Position numbers and translations under genes: made by a program. Under the pieces are notes generated by a model. That model searched no databases. It saw only the letters and a program-made list of their open reading frames with translations, and had not been told where the DNA came from. Below, piece by piece: positions 36,186 to 46,919 of a stretch of DNA of 64,000 nt (positions are counted from its first letter, which is position 1; every line of letters begins with the position of its first letter). The stretch spans positions 3,224,001 through 3,288,000 of the forward strand of contig NZ_CP149787.1 in assembly GCF_037914945.1 (NCBI RefSeq), written 5' to 3'. The DNA comes from Haloterrigena sp. KLK7. Its GTDB lineage: Archaea; Halobacteriota; Halobacteria; Halobacteriales; Natrialbaceae.

Positions 36186-36896
36186 ATGGGCGGACGTGGG
36201 CCGAAACGCGAACTCGCGGAGAAGATCGCCGGGGAAATCACGCTGAGCGACGACCCCGGCGCCACGCTGCGGAAGTGGCGCACCGACTTCGATATCTCGC
36301 AGACGGATCTCGCCGCCGAGTTGGACGTCTCGTCGTCGGTCATCTCCGACTACGAGAGCGGCCGCCGGGAGAGCCCCGGCATCGGCGTCGTCCGCCGGCT
36401 CGTCGACGGGCTGCTCTCGATCGACGAACGGCGGGGCGGCGACCGCATCCGGCAGTACGGGCGGGTCCTCTCGGCGGGCTTCGACAGCGACGTCGTCCAC
36501 GACCTGCGAGAGTACGCGACCTCGATCCCACTGGCGAAGCTGTACGACGACATCGACGCGACCCGGATCACCACCGGGAGCACCGACCGCATCAGCGGTC
36601 ACACGGTCATCGACAGCATCCAGGCGATCACGCGCCTCTCGAGCGAGGAGTTCTTCCGGCTCTACGGGCAGAGCACGAACCGCGTGCTGGTGTTCACGGG
36701 CGTCTCCCGCGGCGAGTCGCCGCTGGTCGCCCTGCGAGTCGTCAATCCGACGCCCAACGCGGTCGTTCTACACGGGATCGAGGAGGAGGAACTCTGGGAT
36801 CACGCCGCCGATCTGGCCCGTATCGACGGCTACTCGCTGGCCGTGACGAACGCCGATCTGGACGGGATGCTCGAGTACCTCGTCGGCCTCGAGTGA
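36186..36896 (+). CDS. Archaeal XRE-type HTH transcriptional regulator
   Basis: 236 residues. The XRE/Cro HTH is at about 28-85: LRKWRTDFDISQTDLAAELD, SSSVISDYESGRRESPGIGV. The remaining 150 residues (DLREYATSIPLAKLYDDIDA, TRITTGSTDRISGHTVIDSI, VLVFTGVSRGESPLVALRVV) form a conserved archaeal C-terminal domain (COG1709-like), thought to sense a ligand. The N-terminal GPKRELAEKIAGEITLSD is also characteristic. Target unknown. It is a single gene, convergent with gcvH. Confidence 0.85.
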   Translation: MGGRGPKRELAEKIAGEITLSDDPGATLRKWRTDFDISQTDLAAELDVSSSVISDYESGRRESPGIGVVRRLVDGLLSIDERRGGDRIRQYGRVLSAGFDSDVVHDLREYATSIPLAKLYDDIDATRITTGSTDRISGHTVIDSIQAITRLSSEEFFRLYGQSTNRVLVFTGVSRGESPLVALRVVNPTPNAVVLHGIEEEELWDHAADLARIDGYSLAVTNADLDGMLEYLVGLE

Positions 36897-36960
36897 TCGC
36901 GTCGGTTCGACGCGCTACGAAGAGAAGGGAGACCGCGGCGGAGACGGGAGACGGCGCTTC

Positions 36961-37344
36961 TCAGGCGATCTGATCCTCGTACTCGTCGGCGGAGAGCAGT
37001 TCGTCGAGTTCGCTCGCGTCGTCGGCGTCGATCTCGAGCATCCAGCCGTCGCCGAAGGGGTCGTCGTTGACCAGTTCCGGCGCGTCGAACAGGTCCTCGT
37101 TGACGGCCGTGACCTCGCCGCTGACCGGCGCGTAGAGGTCGGAGACGGCCTTGATGGACTCGACGACGCCGAACTCTTCTTCCTGCGTGAGGGCGTCACC
37201 CTCGTCGGGGAGTTCGACGAAGACGACGTCGCCGAGTTCGTCCTGTGCGAAGTCGGTGATACCGACGCGGACGGTGCCGTCGTCCTCGAGTGCCCACTCG
37301 TGCGATTCTAAATAGCGTCTGTCGTCGGGAACGTCGAAGCTCAT
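36961..37344 (-). CDS. gcvH: Glycine cleavage system H protein
   Basis: 127 residues. The lipoyl carrier of the glycine cleavage system: [17 protein letters not shown] holds the lipoylated Lys65, and [20 protein letters not shown] and [12 protein letters not shown] are family motifs. It shuttles the aminomethyl group between GcvP and GcvT. The gene follows gcvT by 2 bp in the same operon; gcvP is not in the window. An acidic C-terminal tail ([16 protein letters not shown]) is a halophile feature. Confidence 0.95.
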   Translation of the reverse strand: MSFDVPDDRRYLESHEWALEDDGTVRVGITDFAQDELGDVVFVELPDEGDALTQEEEFGVVESIKAVSDLYAPVSGEVTAVNEDLFDAPELVNDDPFGDGWMLEIDADDASELDELLSADEYEDQIA

Positions 37345-37346
37345 GG

Positions 37347-38471
37347 TTATACGGTGTCGATGAACGGTGTCGTTTCAACTCTTGCCTTTTTGGACTGGCC
37401 GCGGACGACGACCTGCAGGGTCGTCCCCGGTTCCGCGTACTCGACGGGCACGTAGCCCAGTCCGATGGGTTGCTCGAGCGAGGGACTCATCGTGCCGCTG
37501 GTGACGGTGCCGATCACGCGGCTGTCGGTGTTCGTGATGTCGTAGCCGTGTCGCGGGACGCCGCGGTCGATCAGCTGGAAGCCGACCAGTTCCTCCTCGA
37601 CGCCCTCCCGCTCGATCTCGGCGAGGGCGTCCCGACCGACGAACTCGGTCTCGAGGGCGACCGTGAAGCCGATGCCGGCCTCGTAGGGCGTCCGCGGATC
37701 GGACTCGCGGTCGAAGTCCTGCCCGGCCAGCAGGAGGCCGGCCTCGATCCGGAGCGTGTCCCGGGCGCCCAGCCCGCAGGGCTGGCAGTCGAACAGCGAC
37801 CAGACGTGCTCGGCCTCCGACCACGGGACGATCAGTTCGAAGCCGTCCTCGCCGGTGTACCCCGTCCGGGCGATCCAGCAGTCGACGCCGTCGACCGTCG
37901 CGTACTGGGCCTCGAACCGATCCAGTTTCGTGATCGACTCCGCGGTCACGTCGTCGACCAGGTCGGCGGCGTCGGGCCCCTGAACGGCGAACATGGCGTA
38001 CTCGTCGGTCCGGTTGTCGACGGTCGCCTCGAGGTCCCACTCGTTGCGGTAGGTGATCCAGCGCTCGTGGGTCGACTCGTCGGTGCCGGCGTTGGGGACG
38101 AAGAGGTAGGTCGGCTCGCCGTCCTCGTCCGCTCGAGCCCCGTCGTCGGTCTCGTTGGGCAGCCGGTAGACGACGGTGTCGTCGATGATGACGCCGTCCT
38201 CGTCGGTGATCGTGGCGTACTGCGAGTCGCCGACGTGGAGTCGGGTGACGTCGTTGGTCGTGAGCCGTTGCATCAGTTCGGTCGCGTCCGGTCCGGTGAC
38301 GTGGATCTGTCCCATGTGGGAGACGTCGAAGATCCCGACGGCCTCGCGGACGGCCGCGTGTTCCGACCGGATCGAATCGAACTCGACCGGCATGTCCCAG
38401 CCGCCAAACTCCGTGAACTTCGCGCCACGCTCGTCGTGGAGCCCACGCAACGGCGGCGTCTGAAGCGGCAT
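37347..38471 (-). CDS. gcvT: Glycine cleavage system aminomethyltransferase (T protein)
   Basis: 374 residues. It transfers the methylene group from aminomethyl-lipoyl GcvH to tetrahydrofolate, releasing ammonia. Motifs: [54 protein letters not shown] and [17 protein letters not shown], all on the folate-binding face. The C-terminal barrel has [21 protein letters not shown]. Start [10 protein letters not shown]. It heads the gcvT-gcvH operon. Confidence 0.96.
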   Translation of the reverse strand: MPLQTPPLRGLHDERGAKFTEFGGWDMPVEFDSIRSEHAAVREAVGIFDVSHMGQIHVTGPDATELMQRLTTNDVTRLHVGDSQYATITDEDGVIIDDTVVYRLPNETDDGARADEDGEPTYLFVPNAGTDESTHERWITYRNEWDLEATVDNRTDEYAMFAVQGPDAADLVDDVTAESITKLDRFEAQYATVDGVDCWIARTGYTGEDGFELIVPWSEAEHVWSLFDCQPCGLGARDTLRIEAGLLLAGQDFDRESDPRTPYEAGIGFTVALETEFVGRDALAEIEREGVEEELVGFQLIDRGVPRHGYDITNTDSRVIGTVTSGTMSPSLEQPIGLGYVPVEYAEPGTTLQVVVRGQSKKARVETTPFIDTV

Positions 38472-38587
38472 GCTCGAGTGATTCGCCGGCGGAGTAGTAA
38501 TGTCTTTTCGTCGCTCGGAGCGGGAGCGGCCACGCTACGCATCCGTTCGGGAGGGACGTTTCCCTCTCGAAAGCGACCCCTCCGGGC

Positions 38588-38597
38588 AAATTTTAAC
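38588..38597 (+). promoter_or_regulatory. TATA box of the glutaredoxin-like gene
   Basis: AAATTTTAAC, 29-38 nt before the ATG at 38626. Confidence 0.5.
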
Positions 38598-38625
38598 GAC
38601 GATCGGTCCCGATTCACACACCGCA

Positions 38626-38889
38626 ATGCTCGAATTGTACCAAGCGGAGGGCTGTCCCTACTGTGCGAACGTTCGAGAGAAGCTGACCGAGCTCGGCGTC
38701 TCGTACGTGGTGCACAATCCCCGGTTGCCGGGCGACGAAGGCGGCGACGTGCTCAACGAACGAACCCATCGAGAGCTGACCGAGTTAGGTGGTGAGGATC
38801 AGATCCCGTACCTCGTCGATACGGAGCGGGAGGAGGCGCTCTACGAGAGCGACGATATCGTCGAGTATCTGGAAGAACACTACGCCTGA
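38626..38889 (+). CDS. Glutaredoxin / GST N-terminal-domain protein with CPYC active site
   Basis: 87 residues with a thioredoxin fold: LELYQAEGCPYCANVREKL contains the redox motif CPYC (residues 10-13), then QIPYLVDTEREEALYESDDI with the cis-Pro and YESDDIVEYLEEHY, which is the glutathione-S-transferase/glutaredoxin signature. In haloarchaea the reductant is probably gamma-glutamylcysteine or a thioredoxin reductase, not glutathione; that is inference (gshA is 35 kb away). The ATG at 38626 is chosen over an upstream in-frame start (38500) because of the TATA box. Confidence 0.88.
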   Translation: MLELYQAEGCPYCANVREKLTELGVSYVVHNPRLPGDEGGDVLNERTHRELTELGGEDQIPYLVDTEREEALYESDDIVEYLEEHYA

Positions 38890-38996
38890 GCGCCGTCACG
38901 AGGGGAGTTCGAGCGATCGGCCCTCGCACCGGGTCCGTTCGACGGGCGCCCCGCCGCGAGGCGCCCGGTCGTCTCGAGTCCGAACCGCTCGGCTAC

Positions 38997-40616
38997 CTAC
39001 CGACCGCGTTCCTCGATCCGCATCGCGTACGAACCGCTGCCGGCGTTCGCGTGGATCTGGATGCGCAGATCCTCGTCGCCCGAGAGTTCGAGGTCGATCG
39101 CCTCGCCGGCGCCGTCGCCCGCGGACGACTCGTCGTGGTTCCACCGCGTCGGCGACTCGCCGTCGACGTTCACGTAGAGGTCGAAATCGGCGCCGGCGGG
39201 CCCCTCGAGCGAAACCGTCGCCGAACACGGATCGCTCGTGCGGGGCGCGTACACGTACCGATCGCTCTCGCCCCACCAGCCGCCGGAGAGGGAGCCGTCG
39301 GCGCTCGCGACGACGGTCTCGTCGCCGCACTGACCGGCGTCGTCCTCGTCGGTTCCGTCGGCGTTCTCGTTCGCGTTCGAATCCGCCTCGACGGCTGCAG
39401 CCGCGTCGACCCGGCCCGCACCCTGTGCGGTCGCCTCGAGGCCGAGGTCGGTCGCCGTCGCCAGGAGGTGATCGCGGAGTTCCAGCGGCGAGAGATCTGG
39501 ATGGGCCGAGAGCGCGAGGCCCGCGACGCCGGCGACGACGGGCGTCGCCATCGACGTCCCCGACATCCGGCCGTAGTCGTCCCAGGGGACGGGAGCGACG
39601 AGGCCCGCGCCCGGCGCGGCGAGGTCGATCTCCGGCCCCGCGTTGGAAAACGACGCCAGCGACTCGCCCTCGAGGGCCGAGACGGCGAGGACGTCCTCGT
39701 ACGCGGCGGGGTAGGCGACGCCGTCGTCGCCCGCGTTACCGGCGGCCCCGACGATCAGGACTCCCCGCTCGAGGGCGTACTCGCAGGCCGCGGCCAGCGT
39801 TCGGTAGTCGTTCGAGGCGCCCAGCGAGAGGTTGATCACGTCGGCGCCGGCGTCGACGGCCCACTGAATGCCGTCGGCGATGTCCGAGAGCGATCCCTGC
39901 CCGTTCGCGTCGAGAGCGCGGACGGCCAGCAGCGAACAGTCGCTGATCCCGGCCGTGCCGCGGCCGTTGTCGGTCGCGGCGACGGCGATGCCGGCGACGT
40001 GCGTCCCGTGCTGTTCGTCGCCGCTGGACGGGTACGGATCGCTGCCGCGTTCGGCGACGTCTTCGCCCACTCGGTCGCCGACGGCGGACTCGAGGTCGGG
40101 ATGGTCGTACTGAACGCCCTGATCGATAGTTGCGATGCGAACGTCCTCGCTCCCGAGCGTGGTCTCCCAGGCCGTCTCGCAGTTGACCTGCTGGGGGGCG
40201 CTCTGGTAGCCGTAGTAGGTGTCGTCGGGCTCGCCGAACGACCGGACGGTCGCGTTCGGTTCGGCGTACTCGACGTGCTCGGCCCGCTCGATCGCCTCGA
40301 TGAACTGCTCGCGGGCGCGGGCCGGCGCCTCGGAGGGGAAGGAGACGGTCGCGTACCTGATCGTCTCGTTCGCGTGGACGACGTCGGCGGCGCCGGGCAC
40401 GGCCGCACGCGCCTCGCGGGCGACGTCCGGTGCCGACGCCGAGATACCGACGACGAGTTCGTCCTTCTTTGGCCCCGGTTCGCGTTCCGAGGTCGCGCTG
40501 GCCACCCCGCTCGAGCCGAGCAACCCGCCCGCGGCGAGCGTGCCGGCACCGGTCAGGACCGTCCGTCTGTCGTAGCCGTCGTCCGCGTTCTCGTCTGGGC
40601 GACCGTTCTGTGGCAT
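38997..40616 (-). CDS. Tat-exported subtilisin-like serine protease (halolysin type) with C-terminal PPC-like domain
   Basis: 539 residues. A twin-arginine signal (DRRTVLTGAGTLAAGGLLGS, Arg17-Arg18) is followed by an inhibitor-like propeptide (about 50-125) and the S8 catalytic domain (about 135-415). Catalytic residues: Asp165 in IATIDQGVQYDHPDL, His203 in EQHGTHVAGI, Ser355 in SGTSMATPV, with Asn294 (AAGNAG) as oxyanion hole. After a disordered acidic linker comes a beta-sandwich (about 445-539; VSLEGPAGADFDLYVNVDG) like the pre-peptidase C-terminal domain. It is a secreted general protease. It is the upstream partner of a tandem duplicate at 40862-42235 that lacks this last domain. Confidence 0.92.
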   Translation of the reverse strand: MPQNGRPDENADDGYDRRTVLTGAGTLAAGGLLGSSGVASATSEREPGPKKDELVVGISASAPDVAREARAAVPGAADVVHANETIRYATVSFPSEAPARAREQFIEAIERAEHVEYAEPNATVRSFGEPDDTYYGYQSAPQQVNCETAWETTLGSEDVRIATIDQGVQYDHPDLESAVGDRVGEDVAERGSDPYPSSGDEQHGTHVAGIAVAATDNGRGTAGISDCSLLAVRALDANGQGSLSDIADGIQWAVDAGADVINLSLGASNDYRTLAAACEYALERGVLIVGAAGNAGDDGVAYPAAYEDVLAVSALEGESLASFSNAGPEIDLAAPGAGLVAPVPWDDYGRMSGTSMATPVVAGVAGLALSAHPDLSPLELRDHLLATATDLGLEATAQGAGRVDAAAAVEADSNANENADGTDEDDAGQCGDETVVASADGSLSGGWWGESDRYVYAPRTSDPCSATVSLEGPAGADFDLYVNVDGESPTRWNHDESSAGDGAGEAIDLELSGDEDLRIQIHANAGSGSYAMRIEERGR

Positions 40617-40669
40617 GAAGTGACAATCATCAGTTCCTGAAAGTAGTAAACTCTTATCGAACTGTGGAA

Positions 40670-40679
40670 TATTTATTCG
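40670..40679 (-). promoter_or_regulatory. Promoter of protease copy 1
   Basis: GAATAAATAT on the minus strand, with GTTCGATAAG and GTTTACTAC following it. The same order occurs before copy 2. Confidence 0.6.
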
Positions 40680-40861
40680 AAATCTCATTCGGGGAAGGGT
40701 GTCAGAAGAAAATATCGTCGACTAATAAGGGGATAACATGTACAGGCAGCCGATTAGGGGCCCCCGTTCGGCAGCGAACAACTGATCGACCGTTGGCGGC
40801 GGGCGGCAACGGGTTCCGCGTGAACGAGACGAGGAGCGGCGACGCGGTCGAGTTCGCTCCC

Positions 40862-42235
40862 TCACTCACCGGACACGTCAGCGACGGTCGCGCGAGACGG
40901 GGTATCGTCGGTCCCACCGGTCGCGTCGCCAGTGGCGGTCTCACTGGCCACGTCGTCTGCGCTGGTCTCACCGGTCACGCCCGCCTCGGCCGCACGGCCG
41001 GCGGACGGCATCGTCTCGACGGCCGCCGCGGCGTCGACGCGGCCGGCACCCTGTGCGGTCGCCTCGAGGCCGAGATCGGTGGCCGTCTCCCGGAGGTGAT
41101 CGCGCAGATCCGCCGGCGAGAGATCGGGATAGGTCGAGAGCGCGAGGCCGGCGACGCCGGCGACGACGGGGGCCGCCATCGACGTCCCCGAGATCCGGTC
41201 GTAGCCGTCCCACGGGACCGCCGAGAGGATATCCGTTCCCGGCGCGGCGAGGTCGATCTCCGACCCCGTGTTGGAGAAGTCGGCCAGCGACTCGCCCTCG
41301 AGGGCCGAGACGGCGAGGACGTCCTCGTACGCGGCGGGGTAGTCGACGCTATCGGCGCCCGCGTTGCCGGCGGCGGCGATCAGGAGCGCTCCCTGCTCGA
41401 GGGCGTACTCGCAGGCCGCCGCCAGCGTCCGGTAGTCGTTCGAGGCGCCGAACGAGACGTTGATGACGTCGGCGCCGGCGTCGGCGGCCCACTGGATCCC
41501 GTCGGCGACGTCCGAGAGCGACCCCTCGCCGTTCGCGCCGAGGGCGCGGGCGGCCAGCAGCGAACAGTTACTGATTCCCGCCGTGCCGACCCCGTTGTCC
41601 GTCGCGCCGGCGGCGATGCCGGCGACGTGGGTGCCGTGGTGCTCGTCGGCGCTGGCCGGATAGGGGTCGGCGCCGCTCCCGAGGAAGTTCGCGCTCGTCT
41701 CGCCCGCCGCGCCCTCGAGGTCGGGGTGATCGTACTGGACGCCCTGATCGACGACGGCGATGGACACGTCCTCGCTCCCGACGGTCGTCTCCCAGGCGGC
41801 CTCGCAGCCGACCTGCTGGGGCGCACTCTGTTGGCCGTACTCGCGATCGTTCGGAACGACCGAGGCGTGGAGGGACGCGTTCGGTTCGACGTACGCGACG
41901 ACGTCCGACGCCGCGATCGCCTCGAGGAACCCGTCCCGGGCCCGCTCCGACACTGACGGGAGCGACACGGTCGCGTACCCGATCGTCTCGTTCGAGTGGC
42001 GAACGTCGACGGCGTCGGGAACCGCGGTGTGCGCCGCCGCTGCGACGTCCGACACCGTCGACGAGAGGCCGACGACGAACTCGTCGGTCTCCGACCACGG
42101 GCCGCGATCCGACAGCGCGCGGAGGCCATTCGAGCCCAGCAGCCCGCCCAGTGCGAGCGAGCCGCCGGCCAGGAACGTTCGTCGATCGCAGGCGATACCG
42201 CTCTCGTCGTCGTCACGGGGACCAATCCGTTTCAT
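40862..42235 (-). CDS. Tat-exported subtilisin-like serine protease, tandem paralogue without PPC domain
   Basis: 457 residues. Twin-arginine signal at CDRRTFLAGGSLALGGLLGS (Arg18-Arg19), propeptide about 50-125, catalytic domain about 130-415 with Asp163 (AVVDQGVQYDHPD), His200 (HHGTHVAG), Asn291 (AAGNAG) and Ser352 (GTSMAAP). The catalytic triad is complete. It ends in a short low-complexity Thr/Ala/Glu tail (about 417-457) where copy 1 has its PPC-like domain. Long blocks such as YDHPDLE and ANGEGSLSDVADGIQWA are shared with copy 1, so this is a tandem gene duplication with promoters kept. Probably secreted, with a different substrate range or surface affinity. Confidence 0.92.
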   Translation of the reverse strand: MKRIGPRDDDESGIACDRRTFLAGGSLALGGLLGSNGLRALSDRGPWSETDEFVVGLSSTVSDVAAAAHTAVPDAVDVRHSNETIGYATVSLPSVSERARDGFLEAIAASDVVAYVEPNASLHASVVPNDREYGQQSAPQQVGCEAAWETTVGSEDVSIAVVDQGVQYDHPDLEGAAGETSANFLGSGADPYPASADEHHGTHVAGIAAGATDNGVGTAGISNCSLLAARALGANGEGSLSDVADGIQWAADAGADVINVSFGASNDYRTLAAACEYALEQGALLIAAAGNAGADSVDYPAAYEDVLAVSALEGESLADFSNTGSEIDLAAPGTDILSAVPWDGYDRISGTSMAAPVVAGVAGLALSTYPDLSPADLRDHLRETATDLGLEATAQGAGRVDAAAAVETMPSAGRAAEAGVTGETSADDVASETATGDATGGTDDTPSRATVADVSGE

Positions 42236-42289
42236 CGGACGGAAAGCACAACTAACGGACCGTAGTAAACGCTTCTCGAACGAGCGAGG

Positions 42290-42298
42290 ATTTATTCA
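42290..42298 (-). promoter_or_regulatory. Promoter of protease copy 2
   Basis: CTGAATAAA on the minus strand, followed by GTTCGAGAAG and GTTTACTAC as before copy 1, and about 55 bp before the ATG at 42235. Confidence 0.6.
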
Positions 42299-42510
42299 GT
42301 ATCGTATCCGGCTGAGTGTATCAGACATAAATGCGGTATCCAATTAAGTGATGAACCTGTGAAGGTGGCCACTTAGAGCCAGGTCGAGATCCCGGAACAA
42401 CTCGGTCGACGTTGGATCAATCGACCGACGCGTTTTCCCGCCACTTCCCTCGGTTCCGCCCTCGAGTCGATCCGTCACATCTATCTCGGGCCCGCTGAAA
42501 CGCCCCGTAT

Positions 42511-42981
42511 ATGTTCGACCGCGTTCGCGCCCGTCTCGCCCGCCGCGCAGGCCTGCCACCGGAGACCGAGCCGACGGTGGGGCTGCTGGTCGACGGGCCG
42601 AACGTCTTCCGCGACGAGTTCGACGTCGACCTGAACGATCTCCGGGACGCCGCTCGAGACCTCGGTCGCGTCGGCGTCATCCGCCTCTACCTCGACGAAC
42701 ACGCGACGCCGGGGCTCATTCAGGCCGCCGAGGCCCGCGGCTTCGAAGTGATCGTCACCAGCGGCGACGTCGACGTCAAGCTCGCCGTCGACGCGACCGC
42801 CCTCTGTAGCGACGGCACGGTCGACCGGCTGGCGATCGCCTCCCGCGATACCGACTTCAAGCCCGTCCTCGAGTACGCGGGCACCGTCGGCGTCGAGACG
42901 GTCGCCATCGCGCCGGGCACGTACGGGCGCTCGGACGCCCTGCGGAACGCGGCCGACGAGGCGATCACGCTCGGCGACTGA
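42511..42981 (+). CDS. NYN-domain (PIN-like) putative ribonuclease
   Basis: 156 residues. The PIN-like fold begins VGLLVDGPNVFRDEF (Asp28 and Asn30 region), continues with VIRLYLDEHATPGLIQAAEA, and GDVDVKLAVDATALC, DRLAIASRDTDFKPVLEYA. The acidic residues in these four segments are those that bind Mg2+ in NYN/PIN nucleases. It resembles the archaeal TIGR00288-type group. It is likely an RNA-processing or decay nuclease. A single gene; no toxin-antitoxin partner is visible next to it. Confidence 0.82.
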   Translation: MFDRVRARLARRAGLPPETEPTVGLLVDGPNVFRDEFDVDLNDLRDAARDLGRVGVIRLYLDEHATPGLIQAAEARGFEVIVTSGDVDVKLAVDATALCSDGTVDRLAIASRDTDFKPVLEYAGTVGVETVAIAPGTYGRSDALRNAADEAITLGD

Positions 42982-43056
42982 GGCGATAGACGACCGGCTC
43001 AGCGGCTGATACGTTCCGCGAAGGGTTCATACTCGACCCGATTTTAAGAGGACAGC

Positions 43057-44541
<1,485 letters not shown>

Positions 44542-44603
44542 TCGCCGACCCGCTTGCTAGTCACCCCCAATACGCTTAATCGGTCCCGAGTCGTCCATCA
44601 GGT

Positions 44604-44852
44604 ATGGATCACAGAACCGGTTCGAGTCCAGTGGGAGATCGTCGCCTACCTGCTCGTCGACTGCGCGAACTCGAGGCGCGACTCGAGGACGCCGAACGGC
44701 AGATCGGCCGGCTGGAGAACACGTTGCGAGGAGTCGTTCGGGAGACCAACGACGTCTCCGTCGGCGGTCCGTGTAAGTGCGGAAAGTCGCTCCTGATCGT
44801 CCGCCAGCGAACGGTCCACTGTCCGCAGTGTCAGTACCGGCGCGCGATCTAG
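44604..44852 (+). CDS. Small coiled-coil protein with a C-terminal zinc ribbon
   Basis: 82 residues from the ATG at 44604. A basic start is followed by a helix with heptad-like spacing (LRELEARLEDAERQIGRLEN), then GGPCKCGKSLLIVRQRTVHCPQCQYRR, which has Cys pairs CKC and CPQC with about 17 residues between. The layout suggests a dimeric zinc-binding protein. No family is recognised; it may be a conserved haloarchaeal micro-protein. It follows the kinase by 62 bp on the same strand. Confidence 0.6.
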   Translation: MDHRTGSSPVGDRRLPARRLRELEARLEDAERQIGRLENTLRGVVRETNDVSVGGPCKCGKSLLIVRQRTVHCPQCQYRRAI

Positions 44853-44937
44853 CGGCGCGGCGCAGCCGGCGGCGGGCGGCCTCGAGTCGGCGCCCGAAGT
44901 CGGAGCGTTTTCCCGCCCGGCCCGTCCACTATCGGCT

Positions 44938-45789
44938 ATGATCGACGACGAGACGCCGGTCCTCGATAACCACCTCCACCTCGATCCGGACAACCACCGC
45001 GGTATCGACGCCGTCCGCGACTTCGCTCGCCTCGGCGGCACCCACCTCCTCGTCGTGAACAAACCCTCCTGGCACCTCGGCGTCGAGGCCGAGACCGGCG
45101 AGGACTTCCGCGCGGTGTTCGAGCGCACCATCGAGATCGTCGACGAGGCCTCGAGCGAACTCGACGGACGGGCCTGGCCCGTGCTGGGCGTCCATCCCGG
45201 GCTGATCACGCGGCTGGTCGACGACCGCGGCTTCGCGCCCGAGGAGGCCCGCGACCTGATGCGGGCCGGAATCGACGTCGCCGCGGAGTACGTCGAGTCC
45301 GGCGAGGCGCTAGCGCTGAAATCCGGCCGGCCCCACTACGACGTCGACGACGACGTGTGGGCGGCCTCGAACGCGGTCATGCGCCGGGCCTTCCAGCGCG
45401 GCGCCGACCTCGACTGCGCCGTGCAGCTGCACGCCGAGGCCAGCGAGGACATGACCGAGGTGGCCGACTGGGCCGAGGAGGCGGGGCTGCCCGCCCGTAA
45501 GGTAGTCAAACACTACGCGAGCGGTCGCCTCGAGGGACCGATCCCGAGCGTGATGAGCGAGAAGGATCGCCTCGAGACCGCCGCCGAGCGCGGCGAGCCG
45601 TTCCTGATGGAGACCGACTACATCGACGACCCGGACCGTCCCGGCGCCGTCCTCGGGCCGAAGACGGTGCCCCGGCGGGTCCGCTGGCTGCTCGAGAACG
45701 GCCACGACGAGGCGGTCCGCATCGCCCACGTTGAGACCCCGGAACGCGTCTACGGAATCGACACGGAAGCGACCCTCGAGCGGACCTAA
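44938..45789 (+). CDS. TatD-like metal-dependent hydrolase (archaeal branch)
   Basis: 283 residues with an amidohydrolase/TatD TIM-barrel pattern: VLDNHLHLDPDN holds the His-X-His metal site (His12, His14), AWPVLGVHPGLI a further His, then VQLHAEASEDM and VKHYASGRLEG, and FLMETDYIDDP the final Asp. The metal-binding residues are all kept. In the archaeal branch (COG1099-like) the substrate is not known; TatD itself is a DNase. It stands in a rightward run between the zinc-ribbon gene and DUF2150, each with its own spacing of about 75-90 bp. Confidence 0.85.
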   Translation: MIDDETPVLDNHLHLDPDNHRGIDAVRDFARLGGTHLLVVNKPSWHLGVEAETGEDFRAVFERTIEIVDEASSELDGRAWPVLGVHPGLITRLVDDRGFAPEEARDLMRAGIDVAAEYVESGEALALKSGRPHYDVDDDVWAASNAVMRRAFQRGADLDCAVQLHAEASEDMTEVADWAEEAGLPARKVVKHYASGRLEGPIPSVMSEKDRLETAAERGEPFLMETDYIDDPDRPGAVLGPKTVPRRVRWLLENGHDEAVRIAHVETPERVYGIDTEATLERT

Positions 45790-45863
45790 AGCCGACGTTT
45801 CGGTTCAGTAAGCTCGGCGTAGAGTAGAGAAAGGCATTTCAAGCGGCCGGTGTAGGTGTCTGT

Positions 45864-46445
45864 ATGAGCAATCCCCCGACCGAGTTCTACTCGGAGGAAC
45901 GCTGGCAGAACTGGATCGGCCGCATCAAGGACGAAGACATCGATCCGGAGGACGAAGACTCGGCCCGACTCCTGCTGAATCTGCAGGACGACACGGCGAT
46001 CGCGATCGCCAAGATCGTCGCCGCCTACGACGACGGGGAACTCGATCAGGAGGAAGCGCTCGAGGAGATCAACGACGTCCGCGAGATCGTCCTCGGCGAG
46101 GTCGACATCGAGGACGAGGAGAAACTGATCCTCGTCGACGGCGTCCAGACGAGCCTCGTCTGCGTCTTCTTCGCCGCCGAGGAGTACATCGCGGGCGGCC
46201 CCGCGGAGGACGGCAGCGTCGGCGACTACCTCGGCGCCGCGGCCGACGCCGAGGCCGAGGAGGACTTAGACGCCGCGCTGGGCTACGCCGCGCAGGCGGG
46301 CACGCTCATCATCGACGGCGAGGAACTCGACATGTCCGTCGCCGAGGACCTCGAGTACGGCCTCGTCACGGAGTGGATCAACGGCCTCGACAGCCTCCAG
46401 AGCGCGATGAGCGATCCCGAGGTCGTCGAGGAAGACGACGAGTAA
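45864..46445 (+). CDS. DUF2150 family protein
   Basis: 193 residues, very acidic, all-helical in appearance. The beginning FYSEERWQNWIGRIKDEDID, the middle DDTAIAIAKIVAAYDDGELD and LILVDGVQTSLVCVFFAAEE match the haloarchaeal DUF2150 family. Nothing is known of its function. There is no signal sequence or membrane segment. The start MSNPPTEFYS is the first ATG, 75 bp after the TatD-like gene, so it could be expressed from the same or a close promoter. Confidence 0.82.
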   Translation: MSNPPTEFYSEERWQNWIGRIKDEDIDPEDEDSARLLLNLQDDTAIAIAKIVAAYDDGELDQEEALEEINDVREIVLGEVDIEDEEKLILVDGVQTSLVCVFFAAEEYIAGGPAEDGSVGDYLGAAADAEAEEDLDAALGYAAQAGTLIIDGEELDMSVAEDLEYGLVTEWINGLDSLQSAMSDPEVVEEDDE

Positions 46446-46883
46446 CCGCGACGACGCCGTCCAGTTCGCCGTCCGGACCGGCCGCGTGCGCCGCCGCCGC
46501 GCGGTCCGCCCGACCGGGGGTCGAACCCGTATCACCGACGGACCGATTCTTCGAGATCGCTCTCGAGGGAACGTCGAACCGACCCGAAGCGGCGGCTTCA
46601 TCACGACCGTCGGGATTCGGTTGCGGCAACTATTGCGCCACCTCGTCGGGCGGACCGTGACGGAATCGCGCCGCCGTCCCGGCCGTCGTGTGATCACACC
46701 GCACGGCAGACCGGACTCGAGACGCCGGTCGTTGCTCGCGTCGAGTGGCCCGAATTCGAACAGTACAGCGCCGATCTGTCGGATCGACGATTCGATTCGC
46801 CGAACGCGATCCGTGTCGGAGCGCGAAACCGTCATCGGCGACCGATCGTCGCAGGTTCCGACAGACGTTTCCGCTCCCCCAAA
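46446..46883. other. Long intergenic region without a recognised gene
   Basis: Most of a 474-bp gap. Open frames on both strands are Arg-rich and overlap, so I take them as chance. The perfect palindrome GTGTGATCACAC occurs at 46688-46699, about 220 bp before the next gene, but 12-bp palindromes are expected several times in this window by chance. The part before the PP-loop gene is AT-rich. Confidence 0.45.
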
Positions 46884-46893
46884 GCGTTTATCC
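46884..46893 (+). promoter_or_regulatory. Probable TATA box of the CysD-like gene
   Basis: GCGTTTATCC, 27-36 nt before the ATG at 46920; an AT-rich stretch (TAATTATATC) lies between it and the start. Confidence 0.45.
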
Positions 46894-46919
46894 CTCCTAA
46901 TTATATCTAATTACACTGC

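Noticed and set aside
42511-42981. NYN protein as toxin of a toxin-antitoxin pair
   Set aside because: No small partner gene overlaps or lies next to it; neighbours are a protease and a histidine kinase with their own promoters.
46688-46699. Perfect palindrome GTGTGATCACAC
   Set aside because: Palindromes of this size are expected several times in 64 kb, and it is about 220 bp from the next start.
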